Numbered from the stretch's first letter, positions 1-5,848 are shown. The stretch: 6,001 nt of DNA from Thermoplasmata archaeon (GCA_021836665.1 JAKBHQ010000257.1:1-6001), one strand, 5' to 3'. Notes: generated by a model not told the origin, from the letters alone. Numbers and translations: made by a program.

Positions 1-40
1 CATCCAGCAGCTCATGTGGACCGTATCGACCATCCAGACA

Positions 41-58
41 TTTGGGTCGTGTCCCAAA
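41..58. repeat. Short perfect hairpin beyond the tRNA-Lys 3' end
   Basis: TTTGGG (41-46) and CCCAAA (53-58) form a 6-bp stem around a 6-nt loop, 15 nt past the 3' end of the minus-strand tRNA-Lys. It could help end transcription of the tRNA pair or of a gene entering from the left. No T-tract follows on either strand, so it does not look like a standard intrinsic terminator. I see nothing else recognisable in 1-72. Confidence 0.3.
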
Positions 59-72
59 AACCACTAACTACC

Positions 73-147
73 TGGTGCGCCCCCTGGGACTCGAACCCAG
101 AACCTGCGGATTAAGAGTCCGTTGCTCTGCCATTGAGCTAGAGGCGC
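73..147 (-). tRNA. tRNA-Lys (anticodon CTT)
   Basis: The minus strand folds as a complete cloverleaf of 75 nt including an encoded CCA (73-75). The acceptor stem GCGCCTC pairs with GGGGCGC with one U-G wobble. The D-arm is GCTC/GAGC, the anticodon loop is CTCTTAA (anticodon CUU, reading AAG), and the T-arm CTGGG/CCCAG encloses TTCGAGT. The discriminator is A. The outermost anticodon-stem pair is an A-C mismatch, the only irregularity. It lies 103 nt downstream of tRNA-His on the same strand, and no promoter is obvious in the gap, so the two are probably co-transcribed. Confidence 0.96.
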
Positions 148-250
148 CAAATCGCCCGCCTCGTAGAGATTACCGTCTTGAGGCGCACTGTCGGTCAAGT
201 TCCAGCAAGTAAATGTGCACTTTGAAACTTGTAGGTGATTGATTGACTGG

Positions 251-327
251 TGGGGTGACCGAGGGGACTCGAACCCCCGACCTCCAGGGCCACAACCTGG
301 CGCTCTAACCAACTGAGCTACGGCCAC
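251..327 (-). tRNA. tRNA-His (anticodon GTG)
   Basis: The minus strand gives a full cloverleaf with an encoded CCA (251-253). The acceptor stem GTGGCCG pairs with CGGTCAC with one G-U wobble, the D-arm is GCTC/GAGC, the anticodon loop is TTGTGGC (GUG, reading CAU/CAC), and the T-loop is TTCGAGT. The discriminator is C and a G lies just 5' of the mature end (position 328). This is the G-1:C73 pair used as the histidyl-tRNA synthetase identity element, which confirms His. Its promoter must lie in 328-510, shared divergently with the PHA operon. Confidence 0.97.
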
Positions 328-417
328 CACGAGCCAGTCAGAGTAATCTAGTCGCTGAATAAGTCGCCTTGATCACGTCAGGGGACGATAGGTGGAATTT
401 GATCCGTTTATTTGCTG

Positions 418-436
418 GACGGACAGTTGTCCCGTC
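418..436. promoter_or_regulatory. Candidate operator: imperfect inverted repeat
   Basis: Arms GGACA (421-425) and TGTCC (428-432) face each other across 2 nt. The symmetry extends to GACGGACA (418-425) against TGTCCCGTC (428-436) with a single bulged base. A 2-nt centre is too tight for an RNA hairpin, so a DNA site for a dimeric regulator is the likelier reading. It sits 75 nt upstream of the PHA operon start and within the divergent region that must also serve tRNA-His. TTGTCC (427-432) could be a poor -35 hexamer, but I found no convincing -10 at the right spacing. The regulator is unknown. Confidence 0.3.
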
Positions 437-510
437 GAAAACATCTCGAAGATAGCTCTATTGTGCGGAGAAGTTCAGCTGCCTAGCTATTTGGAGGGTA
501 CTGTAGAGCT

Positions 511-810
511 ATGAGTTCTCCCAAGCCCTTGTGGCGAAACGTTTTCGACCTTGTTGAAAAGGGTGTTGCTCCAAAACTTGAGTCTATGGTGGGGATGTCT
601 GAGTTCGCAGATTTGATATCTGTGCTCACGAAGCTTCGCTATGAAGCCAACAAGCGGTTTGAAGAGACAACGCAGAATCTGTTGCATATGTGGAACTTTC
701 CTGCAGTTACGGATTTGAAGAAGCTGTCTGAGCAGGTATCTAGCCTCGAACGGCGAATTCGCGAACTCTCCAAGGTGATTGAAGACTTGAAAGAAAATCA
801 GGCGGAATAG
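511..810 (+). CDS. Short PHA synthase partner subunit (PhaE/PhaR-like)
   Basis: This 99-residue soluble protein has no signal peptide or membrane segment. Residues 1-60 look helical. The stretch WNFPAVTDLKKL (61-72) followed by a heptad-rich coiled coil (about 68-95) resembles the C-terminal end of PhaE, PhaR and phasins, where an N-x-P-x-x-x-D element precedes a Leu-rich coil. The gene lies 4 nt ahead of phaC, where class III/IV synthases carry their second subunit. The likely role is therefore activating PhaC and attaching it to the polyester granule. Known PhaE proteins are about 350 aa and PhaR about 200 aa, so this is very short with no sign of truncation: a GGAGGG (493-498) lies upstream, although its 12-nt spacing is long, and no earlier in-frame start exists. 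A small phasin is the alternative. The PHA-related assignment rests largely on context. Confidence 0.72.
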   Translation: MSSPKPLWRNVFDLVEKGVAPKLESMVGMSEFADLISVLTKLRYEANKRFEETTQNLLHMWNFPAVTDLKKLSEQVSSLERRIRELSKVIEDLKENQAE

Positions 811-814
811 CCAA

Positions 815-1897
815 TTGAGCGAATTCGGACTCCCCGACACCGTAGAGGATCTGTTTGCGGAACTGAATAGAAGCGTTACGAGGGTTCGAAATGGGTTCAA
901 ATACTTCGTCGGTGCTGAAAAGATTGAGGTTGGTGTAACTCCAAAAGAGTCCGTCTGGAGTTACGACAAGGTACAACTGTTTAGGTATAAAAGCGATAAT
1001 CGGCTCTATTCGACCCCGATTGTGTTGGTCATGAGTCTGATCAGCCGAAGCTATGTATTGGATCTCCGACCGAACAAGAGCCTGGTCGAGTACCTAAAGG
1101 GCAGGGGATTCGATGTTTTCCTAGTCGATTGGGGAGTTCCCGATGGCTTCGAAGCGAGCAATTCTTTGGAGACCTATACCCATGATTACCTGGCCAAAGT
1201 CGTGGAAAACGTTATCAAGGTCTCTGGGGCGAAGGACGTCACGCTCTATGGGTACTGCTTAGGGGGTGATTTAGCCCTTCTTCATGTAGCTTCGCACCCA
1301 GATTCCCCAGTTAGGAATCTGGTGACTATGGCTAGCCCGATTGACTTTTCGGCCATGGGTCCCCTAGTGGACCTGTTGAAGGACGAGAGGATCGAACCGC
1401 AGAAGTTACTTGGGTGGGACGGAAACGTTCCTGCAGATGATATAGCCAATTCCTTCCGCCTGTTAAAACCGACCGGAGATATGGTAAATCGCGCCAACTT
1501 GATTGAAAATCTATGGGACGATGAGTTTATGGACGGCTACTTGGCCATGACTAGGTGGACTGGAGAACATATACCTTTTCCTGGAGGGGTGTTCCTTCAG
1601 ATGGTCGACCTGTTCATCAGGAAGAATTGCTTGGCGGCTGGTTCCTGCGAACTCGGAGGAGAGGTTGTTCCCCTGTTTTCGATTAAGTGCTCGGTACTCA
1701 ACGTGGTGGCGGAAAAGGATCATATAGTGCCAATCGATGCAGCAGCTCCCGTTGTCGCACTTGTGGGTTCGAAGGATGCCGTTGAGTTGAGACTTCCGGC
1801 GGGTCACGCTGGCCTGATTGTTGGCAGACAAGCGAGCAGAGTGACCATGCCAAAGATTGCGGATTGGATCGAGGAAAGAAGCGAGCTGCTTTTTTAG
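815..1897 (+). CDS. phaC: Polyhydroxyalkanoate synthase, class III/IV PhaC subunit
   Basis: PhaC polymerises (R)-3-hydroxyacyl-CoA into PHA polyester at the cytoplasmic granule surface, releasing CoA. The 360-residue length is typical of the short class III/IV catalytic subunits, against roughly 560-600 for classes I/II. It is an alpha/beta hydrolase: LDLRPNKSL (82-90) and VDWGVPD (104-110) are PhaC signatures, the lipase-like box is GYCLGG (146-151) with nucleophile Cys148, and Asp302 (AEKDHIVP) and His331 (AGHAGL) complete the triad. These positions nearly coincide with those of the Allochromatium vinosum enzyme. The start is TTG at 815, since the first in-frame Met is residue 73. AGGCGGA (800-806) lies 8 nt before it, inside the end of the preceding gene, which suggests translational coupling. 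Class III and IV are told apart by the partner subunit, which here is atypical. No ketothiolase, reductase or depolymerase gene is adjacent. Confidence 0.94.
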   Translation: MSEFGLPDTVEDLFAELNRSVTRVRNGFKYFVGAEKIEVGVTPKESVWSYDKVQLFRYKSDNRLYSTPIVLVMSLISRSYVLDLRPNKSLVEYLKGRGFDVFLVDWGVPDGFEASNSLETYTHDYLAKVVENVIKVSGAKDVTLYGYCLGGDLALLHVASHPDSPVRNLVTMASPIDFSAMGPLVDLLKDERIEPQKLLGWDGNVPADDIANSFRLLKPTGDMVNRANLIENLWDDEFMDGYLAMTRWTGEHIPFPGGVFLQMVDLFIRKNCLAAGSCELGGEVVPLFSIKCSVLNVVAEKDHIVPIDAAAPVVALVGSKDAVELRLPAGHAGLIVGRQASRVTMPKIADWIEERSELLF

Positions 1898-1922
1898 GGC
1901 CTTGGAAATGGATGGGGGACCG

Positions 1923-2432
1923 ATGAACGAACAGAGTTGGTTTGAGATTCGCAAGATTGAAGGGACTGACGCGCCGCAGCTAGCCCGCTTCTTCCAAGGA
2001 ATCGCCGAAGCTGACCGGAACTTTTTCAAAGAGGATGTATTGGATTCTCATCTGATCTCATCTTGGACTACAGATGAGGTCAACCATCGCCTAGTTGCAA
2101 CGACCAAAGGCAATGACATCGTGGGTTACGCCGCCACTTTGGCAATGGGCGGCTGGGAGAGTCATGTGGGCGAGCTTCGCCTTGTTGTGGCTCCAGATCA
2201 GAGGGGCAAAGGTCTCGGTGGAACTCTAGCAAAGGCGGCCGTTGACGCCGGAGTAAAGAAGGGCCTGAAAAAGGTCTTCGTGGAGGTCCTAGCGCCACAA
2301 ACGCCAGTGAAGCGGGTCTTTGAATCTATGGGATTTGTTCCAGAGGCGCTATTTAGGAATCAGGTAATAGATCGCAGCGGTGCATTCCAGGACCTTATTG
2401 TTCTCTCCTATTTCGCTGACGAGAAGATGTAG
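1923..2432 (+). CDS. GNAT family N-acetyltransferase
   Basis: This is a single-domain cytoplasmic acetyltransferase of 169 residues, a normal length for the family. It would transfer acetyl from acetyl-CoA to an amine. Motif A is visible as the strand ELRLVVAP (84-91) followed by the pyrophosphate-binding loop QRGKGLGG (93-100), which matches R/Q-x-x-G-x-G, and a helix. The segment VFVEVLAP (118-125) and FESMGFVPEALF (133-144) match the later motifs. The substrate cannot be read from the sequence. I chose ATG 1923 because a GGGGGA lies at 1914-1919, though the spacing is short. ATG 1908, 10 nt after phaC, is a real alternative that adds five residues. The 25-nt gap places it in the phaC operon, so it may act on a PHA-related protein or simply share the transcript. 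Confidence 0.88.
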   Translation: MNEQSWFEIRKIEGTDAPQLARFFQGIAEADRNFFKEDVLDSHLISSWTTDEVNHRLVATTKGNDIVGYAATLAMGGWESHVGELRLVVAPDQRGKGLGGTLAKAAVDAGVKKGLKKVFVEVLAPQTPVKRVFESMGFVPEALFRNQVIDRSGAFQDLIVLSYFADEKM

Positions 2433-2477
2433 TGCTCTGTCTCAAGTGAGGCAAAAACTAACTAGTCTGTATCGTTG

Positions 2478-2550
2478 GCCCCTGTAGCTCAGCGGATAGA
2501 GCAGTTGCCTTCTAAGCAATTGGTCGTAGGTTCGATTCCTACCGGGGGCG
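2478..2550 (+). tRNA. tRNA-Arg (anticodon TCT)
   Basis: A complete cloverleaf of 73 nt without CCA. The acceptor stem GCCCCTG pairs with CGGGGGC with one U-G wobble, the D-arm is GCTC/GAGC, and the anticodon stem GTTGC/GCAAT carries loop CTTCTAA (anticodon UCU, reading AGA and AGG). The T-arm GTAGG/CCTAC encloses TTCGATT, and the discriminator is G. The next bases are CAC, so CCA must be added post-transcriptionally. It starts 45 nt after the acetyltransferase stop with no terminator between, so read-through from the PHA operon is possible. Confidence 0.96.
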
Positions 2551-2613
2551 CACAACTGATTTCTTGATTCCTCCAAGCCGTTGCATGTGCCGGAATCTTT
2601 CTTTGCTCGACGG

Positions 2614-2647
2614 GGAGAATTGGGCTCTCGCTGCGTGATTATTCTCC
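2614..2647. repeat. Inverted repeat, 7-bp perfect arms
   Basis: GGAGAAT (2614-2620) and ATTCTCC (2641-2647) are perfectly complementary across a 20-nt loop that contains a CTCTCGCTGCG run. It lies 64 nt after tRNA-Arg(TCT). It may act as a weak terminator or be part of a larger structured element together with the repeat at 2671-2736. The A/T-rich arms and the long loop make a chance origin plausible. Confidence 0.3.
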
Positions 2648-2670
2648 AGACGGATGCGAAATTTCATTTT

Positions 2671-2736
2671 CCCTCGCCGCCGACGAAGTGGTGTTACGTC
2701 GAAGCTGGTGGCAAGTGGCGATCCGGTCGGCGAGGG
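2671..2736. repeat. Long-range inverted repeat, possible three-way junction RNA
   Basis: CCCTCGCCG (2671-2679) and CGGCGAGGG (2728-2736) form a perfect, GC-rich 9-bp stem closing a 48-nt interior. Two further helices fit inside: CGACG (2681-2685) with CGTCG (2697-2701), and CTGG (2705-2708) with CCGG (2723-2726, one U-G). Together these would make a three-way junction. It begins 16 nt past the stop of the minus-strand membrane gene, so it may be a 3' mRNA structure, a factor-independent-like end without a T-tract, or a small RNA. No second copy occurs in this window, so I cannot call it a dispersed repeat family. Confidence 0.45.
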
Positions 2737-2751
2737 ACACCTGTCGGATAT

Positions 2752-3834
2752 TTACACCAGCGAGCTACTCTGTGGCCCACCATGTCTTGGATAGAGCACA
2801 AACTGACCCTTTACGGTGGTCTCTCCAGTTGGTGTGTAGCTGAGTAGGTAGTCGTAATACCTGTTTCCCGGGAATAGGAGTGTTCCTCTGACCGCTCGAG
2901 CCGTAAACAGCTTGACAGGTCCCATTCCATTCAGTTTTATCTGTCTTATCTGTGCCAAAGTGTTGGAGCCATCGAGGGCTAAGGATCCGTCGGGCTGTGG
3001 AACTCCCCAAGCGAGTATGTGTATCCTCCCGCCCCTTCCGTTGTCGAGAGATCCAAAGAAGCCAACCTTGACTACTTGGTGAAAGTTAGGTTTTGAGACG
3101 GTCTCTATGCCTTTGAATGATAAGTAGTAGGAAGAAAGTCCAGCCGCCTGCGAAGCAGAGATACTGCTTACTTGGCTATTGGTCGCCGGGAGGTGCGACG
3201 AACTCACCTTAGCGAGTGCTTGAGGTTGACTTCCACCTAGGGCAAAGGAGGTACTCGATGAAATTGCCGAGCTGCTAGCTCCCAGCAAACCTAGTGACGC
3301 CAAGAAGATCCCCATTCTTATCCACGGAGTTTTCAATGCAAAAATTTGGGATAAGTGGGCCACCGCTGACCCCACCGAAACTATTAGCGGAACCGTCAGT
3401 AGTCCGACTAAAAGAATGGAACCGGTCACCATCTGAACTGTAGCGATGGCGAAAAGTGCCAGGAATGCAGAGGATATTCCGCCGATGAGGTTGACTACCC
3501 AGATTGACCTGCTCCTGCCGGGTCCGTCCGAAGGCGAGAACAACCTTACGATTCGGTCGGCAACTGGCAGGGCGGCAAGCGCTACAAGCGATATCAGCAG
3601 GGACTCTCGTGCCAGCGACATATTGGCAGATGTCTGTGCCTTTAGAAATACGAAGGTGGCGGACGCCCCCAGGATATAGCTGGCGATAGTAAAAATCGCA
3701 AAGAATTTGTGCGGCTGAATTTTGGAGGCGAATGTAGATTTAAGCTCAATCAAAGGGATAAGGGAAGTGGCAAATGCAAGAAAGGTCGATCCAAGCGCTA
3801 ACAGTAGGTAGTCTCGGGCCGAAGCGTCAAACAC
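2752..3834 (-). CDS. Unrecognised six-helix membrane protein with exported C-terminal domain
   Basis: I do not recognise this family. From the chosen start it has 360 residues with about six hydrophobic helices (near 9-29, 44-65, 78-95, 111-133, 135-161, 170-190). A Ser/Ala/Gln-rich low-complexity linker follows (about 186-238), then a soluble domain (about 233-353) with aromatic and Gly-rich segments such as YYLSFKG, HILAWGVPQPDGS and RYYDYLLSYTP. Lys/Arg cluster in the loops after helices 1, 3 and 5, so the positive-inside rule predicts both termini outside and the linker plus C-terminal domain exported. No enzyme motif is visible. The start is GTG 3834, with AGGAG 5 nt upstream. GTG 3840 is also in frame but overlaps that ribosome site. 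It stands alone, divergent from xseA, so context does not reveal its role. Confidence 0.85.
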   Translation of the reverse strand: MFDASARDYLLLALGSTFLAFATSLIPLIELKSTFASKIQPHKFFAIFTIASYILGASATFVFLKAQTSANMSLARESLLISLVALAALPVADRIVRLFSPSDGPGRSRSIWVVNLIGGISSAFLALFAIATVQMVTGSILLVGLLTVPLIVSVGSAVAHLSQIFALKTPWIRMGIFLASLGLLGASSSAISSSTSFALGGSQPQALAKVSSSHLPATNSQVSSISASQAAGLSSYYLSFKGIETVSKPNFHQVVKVGFFGSLDNGRGGRIHILAWGVPQPDGSLALDGSNTLAQIRQIKLNGMGPVKLFTARAVRGTLLFPGNRYYDYLLSYTPTGETTVKGQFVLYPRHGGPQSSSLV

Positions 3835-3870
3835 GTTCACTCCTTTCAGAAATTACAGTCGGGCCTCCAC

Positions 3871-3890
3871 CAGAAGCGGGATAGCTTCTG
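3871..3890. promoter_or_regulatory. Perfect 7-bp hairpin in the membrane-protein gene leader
   Basis: CAGAAGC (3871-3877) and GCTTCTG (3884-3890) form a perfect stem around the 6-nt loop GGGATA. It lies 37 nt upstream of the GTG start of the minus-strand gene. If the -10-like element at 3903-3908 is real, transcription would begin just before the hairpin and it would sit at the very 5' end of the mRNA, where it could stabilise the message or bind a protein. It could equally be a repressor operator in DNA. Confidence 0.4.
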
Positions 3891-3902
3891 TCCCTACCAC
3901 TA

Positions 3903-3908
3903 TGTATA
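3903..3908 (-). promoter_or_regulatory. Possible -10 element for the membrane-protein gene
   Basis: On the minus strand this reads TATACA, four of six bases of the TATAAT consensus including the key first T and second A. It is followed by a short distance to the leader hairpin. I could not find a matching -35 hexamer at 16-19 nt spacing, so this is a weak call. Confidence 0.2.
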
Positions 3909-3960
3909 GCTGAGGAAAGATGTGTGATACCTGGGAAATGTGAATAATTGGATTTGCTAA

Positions 3961-3989
3961 TTGGAAAAGTTCATTGCACCATGGACAAT
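3961..3989 (+). promoter_or_regulatory. Possible sigma70-type promoter for xseAB
   Basis: TTGGAA (3961-3966) and GACAAT (3984-3989) each match four of six consensus bases and are separated by exactly 17 nt. This would give a leader of roughly 65-70 nt before xseA. No other plus-strand pair in 3841-4063 scored better by eye. The match is modest and could be chance. Confidence 0.22.
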
Positions 3990-4063
3990 CGGACCAAATG
4001 CTCCTCGAATTGTGGTCGGTGACTTCTTCCCAAGGTATGTAAGGTTAATTCACTGGGGCCAGC

Positions 4064-5527
4064 GTGAATAGGGAGTCGAGCTTGTCGAATGCACTAGACG
4101 GTCAGACTTATAGTGTGGGTGGATTCTCCAGGCTAGTTAAGGGTACATTGGAGGCCGGGATTGGCCAAGTTTGGGTCCGGGGCACTATCCAGAGAATCTC
4201 CGTGGTCGGGGGCCACCGATATATAGAGCTCGTAGAAAGGTCCCAGGGACGGGGCGAAATTGTAGCACAGCTAAATGTCGCCATTTTTTCTGGTAGCTAC
4301 ACGAGGATTGCTAGAGAGATGGCAGCCAAAGGCCTATCGCAGTTGACCACCGAGCTTGAAGTACGACTATTTGGTCGGCCGGACTTTTATCAAAAGCGTG
4401 GAACCTTGAGTTTCATCGTCGAGGCACTCGATGTCGATTCACTGGTCGAGAAGAAGTTCTTGGAGCGAGAAAAACTGAGGGCTAAGCTCGTCACGGAAGG
4501 GGTTTTCTCAAACAATCGCTTATTGAGGCCGCCTTCAGTAATAGAAAATATTGCCGTGGTGACGTCCTGGGCGGGGGTAGTTAAAGAGGACTTCCTACGG
4601 CAGCTGACCAACAGCGGCTTCCGATTTAAGATTCAGCTTTTTGACGTACGAACCACCGGTGATTCGTCGGCGACCTCGCTGGCTAAAGGTATCTCGGTGG
4701 CGGCTCGAGGTGACTTCGATCTCATTGTTCTCCTCAGAGGTGGCGGGTCTTCATCGGAACTAGCGCTGTTCGACAATGAGCAAGTAGTTCGTGCAGTTGT
4801 TGGCTCAAGGATTCCGCTTTGGTGCGGGATAGGCCACTCTACCGACCGACCGTTGGTTACTGAGGTTGCAAACGCTACCTTGGATGTCCCCTTAGACGTT
4901 GGCAGGGCGGTGGTCGATTGGAATAGTGCCTTCATCGAGAATCTGAGGTTCTCACTCGATCGCGTAGCGACTTTGTCGAGGGCAACTGTTCAGAAAAGTA
5001 GTGCGGAATTGACGCTGAGGTCGAGGATGCTCGAGCGGTCGTCTAAGGAGTATCTCTACAGGGAAAAGGGCCTGCTTTTGCGAAAGGACATGTTCAGATC
5101 CCTGCTTCTTAGGACAATTTCGCGCTTCGAGAATGACATGGACTATGCCACGGGAGATCTTGTAACTGCCAGCCGAGGGAAAGTTCATACTCATAAGATG
5201 GAGCTGCAGCAGGGTGCCATGAAAGCAATCAACGGTTTTGCCCTGATCACTCGTACCGAGCGAATTGATCTAGCTGGCCGAGCGGCTTTTGGCGGGCGGG
5301 TTGTAGAGAAGCTAAAGCGTATCGACCTTGAACTTGAACTGGCGCAAGCGAGGCTCGGATCACTTGATCCGACTGAAGTCCTTCAAAAGGGGTATGTTTT
5401 GATTGAGGGGTTGCCGACAAATCGCAGGATAAGATCAGTCGGCGAACTCGAGACGGGTGACGGCTTTAGAGCCCACTTTTCTGACGGAAGTCTCGTAGCA
5501 AGAGTTGAGGAAGTGAAAAGTGACTGA
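4064..5527 (+). CDS. xseA: Exonuclease VII large subunit
   Basis: Catalytic subunit of exonuclease VII, which degrades single-stranded DNA from both ends into short oligonucleotides in DNA repair and recombination. The 487 residues comprise an N-terminal OB-fold (about 16-125, beginning YSVGGF), the catalytic domain (about 130-285), a long helical coiled-coil region (about 285-430) that binds the small subunits, and a C-terminal segment (434-485) with LDPTEVLQKGYVLI, like the family's L-x-P-x-x-V-L-x-R-G-Y. The four residues known to be essential in E. coli XseA have counterparts: Asp176 (KEDFL), Arg225 (LRGGGS), His258 and Asp261 (GIGHSTD). Several usually conserved neighbours differ, so it is divergent. 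Start: GTG 4064 has only GGGG upstream. TTG 4082, with GGGAG six nt before it, is an equally good start giving 481 residues. It overlaps xseB by 8 nt. Confidence 0.93.
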   Translation: MNRESSLSNALDGQTYSVGGFSRLVKGTLEAGIGQVWVRGTIQRISVVGGHRYIELVERSQGRGEIVAQLNVAIFSGSYTRIAREMAAKGLSQLTTELEVRLFGRPDFYQKRGTLSFIVEALDVDSLVEKKFLEREKLRAKLVTEGVFSNNRLLRPPSVIENIAVVTSWAGVVKEDFLRQLTNSGFRFKIQLFDVRTTGDSSATSLAKGISVAARGDFDLIVLLRGGGSSSELALFDNEQVVRAVVGSRIPLWCGIGHSTDRPLVTEVANATLDVPLDVGRAVVDWNSAFIENLRFSLDRVATLSRATVQKSSAELTLRSRMLERSSKEYLYREKGLLLRKDMFRSLLLRTISRFENDMDYATGDLVTASRGKVHTHKMELQQGAMKAINGFALITRTERIDLAGRAAFGGRVVEKLKRIDLELELAQARLGSLDPTEVLQKGYVLIEGLPTNRRIRSVGELETGDGFRAHFSDGSLVARVEEVKSD

Positions 5528-5750
5528 GCCGGGGACTGAAAATGACCATGGTGAAACTGGAGAACTTAGTTACGATGCGGCCAAGAGCGAACTGGATCAG
5601 ATTGTCACTCGTCTAGAAGGTGACGACGTTGGCATTGACGAATTGAAGGCCCTAGTGGAGAGGGCTAGATTTCTGGTCGCCACCTGCAAGAAGAAAATTA
5701 GGAGCGTCGAAGATGAGATTACGGTCCTGTTGGCCGACGTCGAAGATTAA
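5520..5750 (+). CDS. xseB: Exonuclease VII small subunit
   Basis: XseB is the small helical subunit; several copies bind the coiled-coil arm of XseA and are needed for nuclease activity. This protein has 76 residues, the usual size. The family pattern is clear: LSYDAAKSELDQIVTRLEGDDVGIDEL (about 14-41) matches the (F/Y)-E-x-A-x-x-x-L-x-x-I-V-x-x-L-E-x-G core, followed by a helix to about residue 74. The first dozen residues are acidic and probably disordered. The GTG start lies inside xseA, 8 nt before the end of its stop codon, and GAGG (5507-5510) nine nt upstream serves as ribosome site, so the two subunits are translationally coupled. Confidence 0.95.
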   Translation: MTEPGTENDHGETGELSYDAAKSELDQIVTRLEGDDVGIDELKALVERARFLVATCKKKIRSVEDEITVLLADVED

Positions 5751-5848
5751 AGCCGAAATGCAGGTAGCTCTAGCGAAGTTCTAAGGTAATGCACCACGAA
5801 GGGATAAAGTTCACTAGTCTGTTTGAGGTCCTGGCGATCAGGTAGATT

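Larger units (their letters stand above)
2551..2751. other. Convergent intergenic region, no gene
   Basis: About 200 nt between tRNA-Arg and the stop codon of the minus-strand membrane gene. I found no convincing gene. It holds two inverted repeats, listed separately, and no hairpin followed by a T-tract on either strand, so no standard bidirectional terminator is visible although one would be expected here. Confidence 0.6.

Noticed and set aside
64..330. Minus-strand open frame of 88 codons
   Set aside because: It runs straight through the tRNA-Lys and tRNA-His genes; its apparent protein is translated tRNA.
487..900. Minus-strand open frame of 137 codons
   Set aside because: It lies antisense to the small PHA subunit gene and the start of phaC, has no family resemblance, and would cover the operon's own ribosome site.
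1511..2029. Minus-strand open frame of 172 codons
   Set aside because: It is antisense across the phaC end and acetyltransferase start, both of which carry clear family motifs; its composition looks like a shadow frame.
2531..2552. tRNA-Arg 3' end as an integration site
   Set aside because: No second copy of the tRNA 3' end and no integrase or phage gene is present within the window.
2581..2847. Plus-strand open frame of 88 codons in the convergent gap
   Set aside because: It begins with a non-ATG codon with no ribosome site, runs 95 nt into the membrane gene on the other strand, and spans the inverted repeats. It shows no recognisable domain.
3446..3689. Two plus-strand open frames within the membrane gene
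   Set aside because: They are antisense to a well-formed hydrophobic coding sequence, with no ribosome sites and no domain.
4633..5194. Minus-strand open frames of 100 and 80 codons inside xseA
   Set aside because: They are antisense to conserved exonuclease VII catalytic and coiled-coil sequence; Ser/Thr-rich composition fits a shadow frame.
5751..5848. Intrinsic terminator after xseB
   Set aside because: I found no stable GC-rich hairpin followed by a T-run in the gap before tRNA-Arg(CCT).
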